Shown one piece after another: positions 8,279 through 17,097 of a stretch of DNA of 64,000 bases. The DNA is taken from the NCBI RefSeq assembly GCF_019748715.1, contig NZ_JACLBZ010000021.1:1-64000 (forward strand). Reading direction: 5' to 3'. Numbering within the stretch: position 1 is the first letter of the stretch; every line of letters starts with the position of its first letter. This DNA is from Sporosarcina aquimarina. GTDB lineage: Bacteria; Bacillota; Bacilli; Bacillales_A; Planococcaceae. Both the position numbers and the translations under genes were made by a program. The notes beneath the pieces are model-generated. The model ran no database searches. It was not told the DNA's origin and saw only the letters and a program-made list of their open reading frames with translations.

Positions 8279-9374
8279 GTTCCTTCATCCACTGCCCCAT
8301 CCGATTCGAGTCAAAACCTAATCCAGGTCCGCTGCCCAATTCAATGGCGGAACCATTGTATTGAAGACCGCCACTTTCAAAACCCTTCGACAATAAAAGC
8401 GGTGCATCTAAATCAACTCGTGTAATATTCGACTGACTCGCTGCAAAATGAGCAGCTGCTGTCACTCCTACAGCCGTCTCCATCATACTGCCCATCATGC
8501 ATTCGATCCCAAATGCTTGAGCCAACGCATTGATCTTCAAGGCTTCGTGGATTCCCCCCGACTTCATCAATTTGATATTCAGAACATCGACTGCACGTAT
8601 CTCCAGCAATCGTCTAGCATCAACAGTTGAAAATAGTGATTCGTCCGCCATGATGGATGTCTGTGTCTGCCGCGTCACTTCCTTCAACCCTTCGATATCA
8701 TATGCAGCAACCGGCTGTTCGACCAATTCAATATCCATCCCGTCGTCTTCCAACTGCTGAATCATCCGGATGGCTTCTTTCGGTTTCCAACCTTGATTGG
8801 CATCGAGACGAATGACCACATCTGCCCCAACTTTCCTGCGTATCTCCCGAACTCGCTTTCTGTCCTCCTGAAGACTTCCTGTACCGATTTTCACTTTCAA
8901 TGTAGTGAAGCCTTTTGCTACATGCTTTGCTGCCTCATGCGCCATTTCAATCGGCGTCCCAACACTGACGGTCAAATCGGTCGACAAGCTCTCGCGATAT
9001 CCCCCTAACAATTGAACCAAGGGCAATTTGCATAGTTTTCCAAATAAATCATGAATCGCCAAATCAACCCCCGCTTTGGCGCTCGGATTGCCTACGAGTG
9101 CTCGATTCATGCGTTCAAATAAAATCTCGCGCTTTGTCACATCCTGCCCGATCAGCTCCGGCGCCAACACTCTTTCAACAGCATAGCGAATACTGCCAAT
9201 TGAATCGCCAGTTATGACATGCGTCGGTACAGCTTCTCCCCAGCCGATCAACCCATTTTCTGCGGTCAATTTGACGATTACGGACTGCACCGTATGCACC
9301 GTCCGTAATGCTGTTACGAACGGTTTCTGAAGCGATGATTGCACCAAAAATGTTTCTACGGTGCGAATTTTCAT
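8265..9374 (-). CDS. ykfB: L-Ala-D/L-Glu epimerase (enolase superfamily)
   Basis: A 369-residue epimerase that converts L-Ala-D-Glu from peptidoglycan to L-Ala-L-Glu so that ordinary peptidases can degrade it. The enolase-superfamily catalytic set is complete: KVKIG (general base Lys), RLDANQGW (metal Asp), ELVEQP (Glu), IMADES (Asp) and LNIKLMKSGG (second Lys). It directly follows the LD-carboxypeptidase gene (stop TGA immediately followed by ATG) and precedes the NlpC/P60 gene, the same set as Bacillus subtilis ykfABC. The substrate is inferred from that context. Confidence 0.9.
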   Translation of the reverse strand: MKIRTVETFLVQSSLQKPFVTALRTVHTVQSVIVKLTAENGLIGWGEAVPTHVITGDSIGSIRYAVERVLAPELIGQDVTKREILFERMNRALVGNPSAKAGVDLAIHDLFGKLCKLPLVQLLGGYRESLSTDLTVSVGTPIEMAHEAAKHVAKGFTTLKVKIGTGSLQEDRKRVREIRRKVGADVVIRLDANQGWKPKEAIRMIQQLEDDGMDIELVEQPVAAYDIEGLKEVTRQTQTSIMADESLFSTVDARRLLEIRAVDVLNIKLMKSGGIHEALKINALAQAFGIECMMGSMMETAVGVTAAAHFAASQSNITRVDLDAPLLLSKGFESGGLQYNGSAIELGSGPGLGFDSNRMGQWMKEHACE

Positions 9375-10304
9375 TCATTCCACTCCCGGTAAGATAGTCA
9401 GCGTCTTTTCCTCCGCATTTAAACGTCCCTTTACACCGAGCGGGATTGCGATATTCGGTTCGCAATGCCCGATCTTAAATCCTTTAACAACCGGCTTGCC
9501 AAGCCCATCGAAGTAATGAGCGAACACTTCATCCAGCGACAGAGTTTTCTCTGGATTGGAAGGTTGTGCTTTCGCAAAATCCCCAATGATGATGCCCGCT
9601 GCTTCGCGGAGCTTTCCTGCCAAACGTAATTGATTTAACAAACGATCTACTTTATACGGCTCTTCTCCGATATCTTCAATGAAAAGCAATTTTTGGTTAG
9701 TTTTAATCTCTAACTCACTGCCGAGGCTGTTCGCAAGCTGTGTCAAATTACCACCGACTACCTCTCCTTCTGCTATTCCTCCACTCAGTGATTCTAGCGG
9801 TGAAATTTCTTCCGTGTAATGAACTTCCACAGGTTCAAATAGCTGTCCGAACATTTTCCCCGACAGTTCATGAAATTCATCCTTCGCAACACAGGAAGCG
9901 AGCATCGGACCATGAAAGGTCACAAGTCCGGAACCTTGTCGGATCACTGTATGTAAATAAGTAATATCACTGAATCCCCAAAACACCTTCGGATGCTCAT
10001 GAATTAATTCCATATCGATTTGATCCGCGTAACGAGCCGAACCATACCCTCCACCCGCGCAAAAAATCCCTTTCACTTCAGGATTGCTGAACATATTATG
10101 CAAGTCGGCAAGACGCTCTTCATCAGAGCCTGCCAAATAGCCATTTACTTCGTATATAGACTTGCCCAATACATAGCGAAGTCCCAGCTGCCTGAGAAAT
10201 GAAAACGATCGCTCTACATCTTCGCGCGCAACCGGGCTGGCCGGCGCCACAATCCCTATCAAATCACCTTTTACTAAACGCTTTGGACGAATCATCCTAT
10301 TCAT
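9375..10304 (-). CDS. ykfA: LD-carboxypeptidase (peptidase S66, LdcA/YkfA-like)
   Basis: Cytoplasmic serine peptidase of about 309 residues that removes the terminal D-Ala from murein tetrapeptides. Family S66 signatures: GIVAPASPV at the N-terminus, the glycine loop FCAGGGYGSARYAD, the nucleophile region FWGFSDITYLH, then FHGPM, FIEDIGEEPYKVDR with the catalytic Glu, and KIGHCEPN with the His. Starts are crowded (GTG 10307, ATG 10304, ATG 10295). Upstream, the 232 bp separating it from the lipoprotein gene contain the 21-bp periodic array. Confidence 0.9.
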   Translation of the reverse strand: MNRMIRPKRLVKGDLIGIVAPASPVAREDVERSFSFLRQLGLRYVLGKSIYEVNGYLAGSDEERLADLHNMFSNPEVKGIFCAGGGYGSARYADQIDMELIHEHPKVFWGFSDITYLHTVIRQGSGLVTFHGPMLASCVAKDEFHELSGKMFGQLFEPVEVHYTEEISPLESLSGGIAEGEVVGGNLTQLANSLGSELEIKTNQKLLFIEDIGEEPYKVDRLLNQLRLAGKLREAAGIIIGDFAKAQPSNPEKTLSLDEVFAHYFDGLGKPVVKGFKIGHCEPNIAIPLGVKGRLNAEEKTLTILPGVE

Positions 10305-10385
10305 CACCCTTTCTACGTCCTACTCTATCATATTCAGAACAGGACAGAGATAATACCACAAAACGACGGTATGATACGTGGGGGA

Positions 10386-10525
10386 TATGAGCGCAGGTGG
10401 GATGTTTAGGAGCGCGAGCAGAAGTATTATGATCGCTAAGGAAGATGGTATGAGCGAGTATGGATGAATTATGAGCGCCTGCACAGATATATGATCGCGT
10501 CTCAGGAGTTTATGATCGCCGGCCA
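10386..10525. repeat. 21-bp-period array, core TATGAKCGC (7 units)
   Basis: Seven copies of TATGA(G/T)CGC begin at 10386, 10407, 10428, 10449, 10470, 10490 and 10511: steps of 21, 21, 21, 21, 20 and 21 bp. The 9-bp core is nearly constant and the following 12 bp vary. A weaker copy (TATGATACG) lies at 10370, out of step. The array fills the intergenic gap inside the muropeptide operon. No protein with a ribosome site is seen across it. Confidence 0.85.
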
Positions 10526-10535
10526 AAAAAATTTA

Positions 10536-12278
10536 TTACGCCGACACACCCCACTTCCACACATGACGATTTTCCGAATTTGCATCGATCGAATAATTCA
10601 CCACTCGCGTATTCACGCCGATCAACTCATAACGGTACAATGTTGGCACCAGTGGGACGTCCTCCACCATCAACGCCTGCCATTCCTTATAAATTTCTCG
10701 TCGTTTCTCCGTATCAAACGCCTGTTTAGATGTGCCCGCTTCTAGCAGTGCATCATTCCTTTCGCTCGTATACCGAGAATAATTGAACAGCGCTTTGCGA
10801 CCGTATAAACCGGACGGATCTGGATCGGAACCTGTGCCCCATGCTCCCTGGAAGATATCCACTTTCGGATCATCTGATTTTACTAGCTCATAAAACGCAT
10901 TGAAATCGTGCAAACGGCCGTCCGTCAACTCTACTTTCAATCCGACATCCGCCCAGTTTTGTATATAGTACTTCGCGATCGGCTCAGCGACATCGCCTCC
11001 TGCCATTGACGCGAAGTGAAGAATGAATGGCTTGCCGGCAGGATCTTCACGAAAGCCATCTCCGTTCTTATCGATATACCCTGCTTCATCCAGCAAGGCC
11101 CTCGCCTTTTCAGGATCATACGGACGTCCGAGATTTTTTGCGTCATGATACGATTCAAATCCAGGTACGATGAGTGTCGTGGCAGGAAAGCGCAGATGAT
11201 GATATAAATAGGTGCCGACTGACTCGTTATCCATAGCATGCCACATTGCTTGACGCACCAATTTATTGGCCAGTTTCGACTTTGGATCCATCCGGTTCTC
11301 TTTCTTTTCATCATCCCACTTGCCTATTTTGAATCCAATATAGCTATAAGCCAGATCCAAGTCACCGAGCAACTCGATATTGTCCAACTTCTTCACCGTT
11401 TCATATTGATCGGCAGGGACTTTCGCCAAATCTACATCCCCTTTTTTAAGCGACTCCACAACAATGGCTTCGTTCACTGTTTTCAATACCACGGATTGCA
11501 GCTGAGGTCGGCCTCTCCAATAGTCCTCGTTTCGTTCCAAGAGCACCGATTCACCCGGCACGATTTTCACTATGATATAAGGACCGAACCCGATCGGCGT
11601 GACACGAATTTTCTCAGACGACTCCAGTTCTTCCATCGTCAACTCGCCCGCCGTCACATCTCCTACGTGATGCCGCGGAACTGGAACGGACCAGAATCCC
11701 GTCAGAATGGAAGGAGATGCAGTTTTGAATGTCACGCTAATCGTCCGTTCATCGTGTACTTGAATTCCCGAAATTGTCTTCGTTCGCCCAGCATGATAGT
11801 CATCCATACCTTCGATGTTTTCGACTGTGAACGTATAGCGCTCTCCTGCATAATCGGGATGACCTAGCAATTCATAGGCATACAGTAAATCACTTGCCAA
11901 AACCGGCTCACCATCATGCCAATAAACTCCCTCTTTAATGCGAAGCGTAATCGTTCGTTTATCATCTGACAGCTCATACGTCGCTGCTCCTTCATTCGTA
12001 ATCTCAAAATTACTGTCAGCGGAAAGTAGAGCTTCATCAAACCAATTCATAATTTCCGCGTCAAATGAACCGCTGTAAAAAGGCCGGCTTAGTGTACCTT
12101 CAAAAGGGTCTGAACTGACCAATGCAACAATCATCTCTCCATCCTCTATCGGCTTATCTTGATTGGATACTTCCAATGGAAATACAGGCGGTTCAGTCTC
12201 TCCTTGAACACGTGATTGTGCCTCCGAACAGCCCGCCACCACACACATTAGCAAGATGAGCATCCACTTTTTCTGCAA
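10536..12278 (-). CDS. peptide ABC transporter substrate-binding lipoprotein (SBP family 5)
   Basis: A lipoprotein of 580 residues; the N-terminus KKWMLILLMCVVAGC has a lipobox with Cys at position 16. The family-5 binding domain follows (YELSDDKRTITLRIKEGVYW, HDGEPVLASDLLYAYEL, SYIGFKIGKWDD, NKLVRQAMWHAMD). It would bind oligopeptides outside the membrane; from the downstream enzymes the likely ligand is cell-wall peptide. The start is TTG at 12278, supported by AAAGGAGG 8 nt upstream. It sits 15 nt after the second permease gene. Confidence 0.9.
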   Translation of the reverse strand: MQKKWMLILLMCVVAGCSEAQSRVQGETEPPVFPLEVSNQDKPIEDGEMIVALVSSDPFEGTLSRPFYSGSFDAEIMNWFDEALLSADSNFEITNEGAATYELSDDKRTITLRIKEGVYWHDGEPVLASDLLYAYELLGHPDYAGERYTFTVENIEGMDDYHAGRTKTISGIQVHDERTISVTFKTASPSILTGFWSVPVPRHHVGDVTAGELTMEELESSEKIRVTPIGFGPYIIVKIVPGESVLLERNEDYWRGRPQLQSVVLKTVNEAIVVESLKKGDVDLAKVPADQYETVKKLDNIELLGDLDLAYSYIGFKIGKWDDEKKENRMDPKSKLANKLVRQAMWHAMDNESVGTYLYHHLRFPATTLIVPGFESYHDAKNLGRPYDPEKARALLDEAGYIDKNGDGFREDPAGKPFILHFASMAGGDVAEPIAKYYIQNWADVGLKVELTDGRLHDFNAFYELVKSDDPKVDIFQGAWGTGSDPDPSGLYGRKALFNYSRYTSERNDALLEAGTSKQAFDTEKRREIYKEWQALMVEDVPLVPTLYRYELIGVNTRVVNYSIDANSENRHVWKWGVSA

Positions 12279-12292
12279 GCCATTCTCCTCCT

Positions 12293-13198
12293 TTACGCAA
12301 TTCGCTGTCTCGCATCTGAAGCTCGTTTGACTGCTTGACCGATATAATTAATACATAGCATGATCACTAAAATGAGCAGTGCAGCAGGAAGCCAAACCCA
12401 CCATTTGTTTTGGACAATATCAGGGTTCTTTGCCAGCGCAATCAGTGTGCCGAGTGATGGGGTCCCAGATGGCAGACCGAATCCGAGAAACGTCAAACCT
12501 GTCTCCAGCCCGATATTCCCCGCTAACGTCAGGGTCATGTTGACGATGATCAATGAACTCAAATTCGGCAACATTTCAAAGAGCATAATTTTCCAATCTG
12601 GTGTGCCGAGTGTTTTGGAAGCATGAATATAGTCCAGCTCTCGTTCCGCCAATCCTCTCGAGCGGATAAGGCGAGCCTTGCCGAACCAAGCAAAGATGCT
12701 CATAATCAGAATGAAATTGAAGACACTGTAATTCGGTACCATCACAACAAAAACAATGATGATCATCAAAGACGGTAAAATCATTAGAAAATCAAGTACC
12801 CTACAAATGATCTGATCAACAATTCCACCATAAAAGCCGGCAATCAAGCCAATCGTCAAGCCGTACAGACTTGCCAGTAATGTGACGCAAACTCCAATCG
12901 TAAACGAATTCCGTGCACCGAGCAGCAGCTGACCAAAGACATCCCGCCCTCCGTCATCCGTCCCAAGCCAATGCACAGCAGACGGTGCCAAATAAATGCT
13001 GGATAAATCGATTCTCGTCACACGGTCTATGGAAAGAAAGAAGGGGGAGATATACGCAATCCCTACGATGCAAACGAGCACGATCAACGATACTAACGCC
13101 ATCCCGTCATGTCGAATTTCCCGCCAAGCCGCAGACAGAAACGATTGATTGTTCATTTTTGCCTGTCGCAAAACTTCATTCGTAAGCTCCATCTCCAT
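12293..13198 (-). CDS. peptide ABC transporter permease (DppC/OppC type)
   Basis: Second permease subunit, about 301 residues. It has an N-terminal cytoplasmic stretch, TM1 (MALVSLIVLVCIVGIAYI), a periplasmic loop containing HWLGTDDGGRDVFGQLL (typical of OppC/DppC) and the BPD_transp_1 domain with ASKTLGTPDWKIMLFEMLPN as the ATPase-coupling loop. The start region is unusual: AAAGGGAG is followed by three tandem ATGGAG units (13204, 13198, 13192), each an in-frame start. The ATG at 13198 has the best spacing. Confidence 0.88.
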   Translation of the reverse strand: MEMELTNEVLRQAKMNNQSFLSAAWREIRHDGMALVSLIVLVCIVGIAYISPFFLSIDRVTRIDLSSIYLAPSAVHWLGTDDGGRDVFGQLLLGARNSFTIGVCVTLLASLYGLTIGLIAGFYGGIVDQIICRVLDFLMILPSLMIIIVFVVMVPNYSVFNFILIMSIFAWFGKARLIRSRGLAERELDYIHASKTLGTPDWKIMLFEMLPNLSSLIIVNMTLTLAGNIGLETGLTFLGFGLPSGTPSLGTLIALAKNPDIVQNKWWVWLPAALLILVIMLCINYIGQAVKRASDARQRIA

Positions 13199-13211
13199 CT
13201 CCATCTCCCTT

Positions 13212-14180
13212 TCATCCAAGACGAATCCGCGGATCCACCATGCGCAAAATAATATCCGACAACATCGTCCCTACGATAACCGCTGCGCCAGAAATAAGAA
13301 CAAGTGCTGTGACCACCGTGAAATCACGTGTCATAATCGAGTCGATGAAAAGTCGGCCGAGTCCTGGATAACTAAAGATCGTTTCAATAAATACCGAACC
13401 TGCAATCAATCCCGTAATCTCATAGCCTAAAAACGCTGCAATCGGCAATATCGAATGCCGTAGGATATGTCGATGATACACTACATTTTCCGATACGCCT
13501 TTCGCACGAGCCGTCTTCACAAAGTCTTTCATTTTGGTCTCAATGATTTCATTGCGCAAATACTGCACAGTCGAATAAGTCAGCAACAGCGAGCCTGACA
13601 AAACAGGCAGCACCAAATGTTTCAGCTTATCCCACACATACTCTGCAGTTCCTTCCTCAACCCGGATGTCCACGCTGCCTCCGCTTGGAAACCAATTCAG
13701 CACAAAGCCAAAAACATATAACATCAATAAAGCGAAGACGAAAACAGGTGTTGCAAATGAAACATAGTTATACGTCACGATGAACTGATCCGCCCAGCTT
13801 CCAGTCCATCTGCCCGCAATCATGCCAAGCGGAATCGCAATCAAATACGTAACCACAAGCGTTGCCACCGACAGCCAGATCGTATTTTCAATACGCCCAG
13901 CCAGCAGTTGTGTAACCGGCTGCTTATGCACAAATGACTGCCCAAAATCTCCGCGTACTGCATCTCCTATCCAGCGCCCATATTGCACAATCCATGGATC
14001 ATTTAAACCGTGCTGTTCACGGATCTTCTCCATTTGTTCTGCCGATACATTCGGTTTTCCCATGAATGCACCGGTTACTGCATCGCCTGGCATCTGTTTA
14101 GCCAAAAAGAAAATGAGGATACTCAGTAAAAGCAACTGCGGAATCATCAGTAAGGTTCTTCTTACAATAAAAACAAGCAC
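13212..14180 (-). CDS. peptide ABC transporter permease (DppB/OppB type)
   Basis: First permease subunit, 322 residues. FIVRRTLLMIPQLLLLSIL is the usual first TM helix of the family, followed by MPGDAVTGAFMGKP, then HGLNDPWIVQYGRWIGDAVRG and the EAA-like loop TARAKGVSENVVYHRHILRH. GTG start at 14180 with AGGAGG at 7 nt. The 3' end overlaps the region upstream of the next permease start. It would form the heterodimeric channel with the OppC-type subunit. Confidence 0.9.
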   Translation of the reverse strand: MLVFIVRRTLLMIPQLLLLSILIFFLAKQMPGDAVTGAFMGKPNVSAEQMEKIREQHGLNDPWIVQYGRWIGDAVRGDFGQSFVHKQPVTQLLAGRIENTIWLSVATLVVTYLIAIPLGMIAGRWTGSWADQFIVTYNYVSFATPVFVFALLMLYVFGFVLNWFPSGGSVDIRVEEGTAEYVWDKLKHLVLPVLSGSLLLTYSTVQYLRNEIIETKMKDFVKTARAKGVSENVVYHRHILRHSILPIAAFLGYEITGLIAGSVFIETIFSYPGLGRLFIDSIMTRDFTVVTALVLISGAAVIVGTMLSDIILRMVDPRIRLG

Positions 14181-14192
14181 TTCCTTACCTCC

Positions 14193-15119
14193 TCACTTCA
14201 AAGCTGCCCTGTGGGTATCTGAAATCTTCCGCAGCTCTATAATTCTGCCCGACGAATCAAAAAATTGATCTGCAGCCAGCTCATATTGCTCATTTATCTG
14301 CCGTCTTTGCTTCACTTTTTCCGAACGTTTTTCTGGATTCAATTCCGGCATCGCCGCCACTAGACGTTTAGTATATAAATGACTGGGTCGTTCATAAATG
14401 TCTTCGACTGTCCCTTCTTCAACCAAACGTCCTTTATACATGATGCCAATCCGGTCACACATATGGCGAACAATTCCTAAGTCGTGAGAAATAAATAACA
14501 CTGTCAGATCAAACTCTTCTTGAATATCTTTCATGAAATTCAGTACTTGAGCCTGCACAGAAACGTCGAGTGCAGAAACCGGCTCATCCGCAATAAGTAA
14601 CTGCGGACGCAATGCGAGCGCACGAGCAATGCCGATACGCTGCCGCTGTCCACCTGAAAATTGATGAGGATACTGATATATTGATTCAGCATTCAAACCT
14701 ACTCGCTCCACCAACTCTTGAACTTTTGCCAGCTCTTCTTCTTTGGAGAGGCTTTCGAAATTACGCAGCGGTTCCGCAATAATATTCCAGACATTTTTTC
14801 GTGGATTTAACGAAGAATAAGGGTCTTGGAATATCATTTGGATATCTTTCATCCGCAATTTCCGTGACGCTCGAGACATCTGGTATAAATCGTCACCTTG
14901 GAATAAAATCTGTCCATTCGCTAACGAATTCAAGCCCATGATCGCTCTCGCTGTTGTCGACTTGCCACATCCAGATTCCCCCACGAGACCATAAACTTCA
15001 CCTTGGAAAATTTGAAAACTTACTTGATCCACGACAGAACGCGGTGGAATAGTCCGTTTCAAAAAACCACCTTTCTCAGGGAATTGAACCGTCACGTCAT
15101 GTAGCTGTAATAGAGGCAT
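14193..15119 (-). CDS. peptide ABC transporter ATPase (DppF/OppF type)
   Basis: ATPase of 308 residues starting at the ATG at 15119 (MPLLQLHDVTV). The frame is open further upstream, but only because it overlaps the preceding gene. Walker A GESGCGKST, Q-loop FQDPYSSLNPR, signature FSGGQRQRIGIARAL, Walker B LLIADEPVSALD and switch SHDLGIV are intact. The C-terminus (from about 260) lacks the usual Cys-containing oligopeptide-transporter tail and ends in a charged helix. It overlaps the other ATPase gene by 23 nt, which suggests coupled translation. Confidence 0.9.
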   Translation of the reverse strand: MPLLQLHDVTVQFPEKGGFLKRTIPPRSVVDQVSFQIFQGEVYGLVGESGCGKSTTARAIMGLNSLANGQILFQGDDLYQMSRASRKLRMKDIQMIFQDPYSSLNPRKNVWNIIAEPLRNFESLSKEEELAKVQELVERVGLNAESIYQYPHQFSGGQRQRIGIARALALRPQLLIADEPVSALDVSVQAQVLNFMKDIQEEFDLTVLFISHDLGIVRHMCDRIGIMYKGRLVEEGTVEDIYERPSHLYTKRLVAAMPELNPEKRSEKVKQRRQINEQYELAADQFFDSSGRIIELRKISDTHRAALK

Positions 15120-16125
15120 TGCTTTCGTCTCCCATTCTTTCCGCAGGCAAGTAGAAGTGTTCGTGACATCGACAACGAACGAAATGATCAGCAGCAATTT
15201 CATGCAATATCGGTTCGCCTTCATGCAGTTCATTCGAAATCCACGGAATACGAGAGGCAAAACGACAGCCATTCCTTTTAAGATGTTCAATGGCTGGAAC
15301 AATGCCTTCAATGACATGCAATTTCTGCTTCTGACCGGTGGCCGAAGGAAGTGATTGAAGAAGCGATCTTGTATAGGGGTGTTTTGGGTTGTAGAACAAC
15401 TCACGAACCGGTGCCAACTCGACAATTTCTCCTGCATACATCACTGCCACACGATCGGCCATCTCCGCTACTACACCCAAGTCATGCGTGATCAATAAAA
15501 TACCCGCTTGCGATTGGCGTTGCAAATCTTTCATCAATTCCAAGATTTGCGCTTGAATCGTCACATCGAGGGCCGTTGTCGGTTCGTCCGCAATAAGCAG
15601 CACAGGATCACAGGCAAGTGCCATCGCAATCAGTACACGTTGCCGCATACCGCCAGACAGCTCGTGGGGATACTGTTGATAGACTTGTTCGTTATTTTGA
15701 ATACCCACACGTTCAAGCAACTGTAATGTCCGATGCTTTTTCTCTTTTGTGGATAAGGTCAGATGTACATTCATTGGTTCTTCAATTTGCCTTCCCACAA
15801 TCATTAGTGGGTGTAATGCTGTCATCGGATCTTGGAAAATCATCGCTAGTCGCTTTCCGCGGATTTGATTGAGTTCTGCTATCGGTAACTGCAACAGATT
15901 ACGGCCTTGAAACTCGATAATGCCTTCCACAAGTGTTCTATCAGATGGATGTAAGCCCATGATTGACAACGCAAGCGCACTTTTTCCACAACCCGATTCA
16001 CCAACGATCGCCAACACTTCATTTTTTTGAATCGTCAATGAAATTCCGTCAACGGCTGGGTAAAATTTTCCATGAATCTGAAAAGATGTCCGGAGTTTGT
16101 GGATAGTTAATAAGATATCTTCCAT
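15097..16125 (-). CDS. peptide ABC transporter ATPase (DppD/OppD type)
   Basis: First gene of the muropeptide operon, 342 residues. Walker A GESGCGKSA, Q-loop FQDPMTALHPL, signature LSGGMRQRVLIAMAL, Walker B LLIADEPTTALDV and switch THDLGVV are present. The C-terminal oligopeptide-transporter domain is present but altered: the usual GCxFxxRCP...C...VRC pattern reads GCRFASRIP...VRC, so two of four Cys are replaced by Ile and Leu. GGAG is 8 nt before the ATG. The promoter is likely in 16130-16255. Confidence 0.9.
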   Translation of the reverse strand: MEDILLTIHKLRTSFQIHGKFYPAVDGISLTIQKNEVLAIVGESGCGKSALALSIMGLHPSDRTLVEGIIEFQGRNLLQLPIAELNQIRGKRLAMIFQDPMTALHPLMIVGRQIEEPMNVHLTLSTKEKKHRTLQLLERVGIQNNEQVYQQYPHELSGGMRQRVLIAMALACDPVLLIADEPTTALDVTIQAQILELMKDLQRQSQAGILLITHDLGVVAEMADRVAVMYAGEIVELAPVRELFYNPKHPYTRSLLQSLPSATGQKQKLHVIEGIVPAIEHLKRNGCRFASRIPWISNELHEGEPILHEIAADHFVRCRCHEHFYLPAERMGDESNASITAT

Positions 16126-16261
16126 ACCATCAACTCCTTTGCGGATAGTGTGAATAAGTAACGGGAAATTATGCGTTGAATTTTAAAAAGTTGCCCACAT
16201 TCCCGTCGTTGTGGATAGTTTAGAACGTATAAAGTAATGTTCGTACATATTGTACACAAAC

Positions 16262-16300
16262 AAAAAAACCGAACGACTGAATTTCTCCAGTCATTCGGTC
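16262..16300 (-). terminator. terminator of the trp operon
   Basis: ACCGAATGACTG (minus strand) pairs with CAGTCGTTCGGT across a short loop and is followed by a run of seven T. It lies directly after the trpA stop codon. Confidence 0.85.
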
Positions 16301-16305
16301 TAGCA

Positions 16306-17097
16306 TTATATTTGCGAAACTTGATTTTTCGAAGCATCGATCAGCGTTCGAATTGTCGGCAAATCACCTTCATGAAATGCACTCACAATCGCACTTCCGA
16401 CGATGACACCGTCAGCTAACGCACCTAAACTTCGTACATGCTCTGGTGTGGAAATTCCAAATCCAGCGAGAACAGGAACGGAACTTGCAGCTTTCAAACG
16501 TTCCAAGTGGTCTTCTAAACCTTCAGTGAAGGAATCACGAACACCGGTAATGCCATTAACTGTCACAGCATAAATAAAACCTTCCGCCGCTTCAGCAATT
16601 GCGTTAATACGTTCAGCCGGACTCGTTAACGACACAAGTTGAATCAGCGCGATATCCGTACCTTCTAAAGCAGATTTCAGCAGACCACTTTCCTCTAAAG
16701 GCAGATCCGGCACAATCAGACCATACACTCCGCTGTTCTCACAGTCAGCAGCCATCGCTTGCAATCCGTAACTCAGGATAGGATTCAAGTACGTCATGAT
16801 TACGAGCGGCACTGTCACTTCTTCTTTGAATGAAGCTAGTTCAGCCATCACTTTGCGAAGCGTTACGCCTTCTGTCAAAGCCCGCTCACCTGCTTGCTGG
16901 ATCACTTCACCATCGGCCACCGGATCAGAAAACGGAATACCTACTTCAATCGCGGCTGCACCTGCCTCCTGCAAGAATAAAATATTCTTTTTTAACGTCT
17001 GCAAACCACCATCGCCTGCCATAATATAAGGAACAAACGCCTTATCGCCTCGTTCATTACATTGCAAAATTGCCTGCATTACCTTTTGTTTTGTCAT
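16306..17097 (-). CDS. trpA: tryptophan synthase alpha subunit
   Basis: The 263-residue TIM-barrel subunit cleaves indole-3-glycerol phosphate to indole and glyceraldehyde-3-phosphate and passes indole to TrpB. The family motif EVGIPFSDPVADGEVIQ carries the catalytic Asp region; GLIVPDLPLEES, SLTSPAERI and VLAGFGISTPEHV give the phosphate-binding loops. Its ATG overlaps the trpB stop codon (TAATG), so translation is coupled. Last gene of trpEDCFBA. Confidence 0.97.
   Translation of the reverse strand: MTKQKVMQAILQCNERGDKAFVPYIMAGDGGLQTLKKNILFLQEAGAAAIEVGIPFSDPVADGEVIQQAGERALTEGVTLRKVMAELASFKEEVTVPLVIMTYLNPILSYGLQAMAADCENSGVYGLIVPDLPLEESGLLKSALEGTDIALIQLVSLTSPAERINAIAEAAEGFIYAVTVNGITGVRDSFTEGLEDHLERLKAASSVPVLAGFGISTPEHVRSLGALADGVIVGSAIVSAFHEGDLPTIRTLIDASKNQVSQI

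Noticed and set aside
10386-10525. CRISPR array
   Set aside because: Cores of 9 bp with 12-bp remainders are far too short for repeat/spacer units, and no cas genes are present.
14193-15437. A 414-residue form of the second peptide-transporter ATPase
   Set aside because: The extra 106 N-terminal residues overlap the preceding ATPase gene and lack any family similarity; the true start is at 15119.
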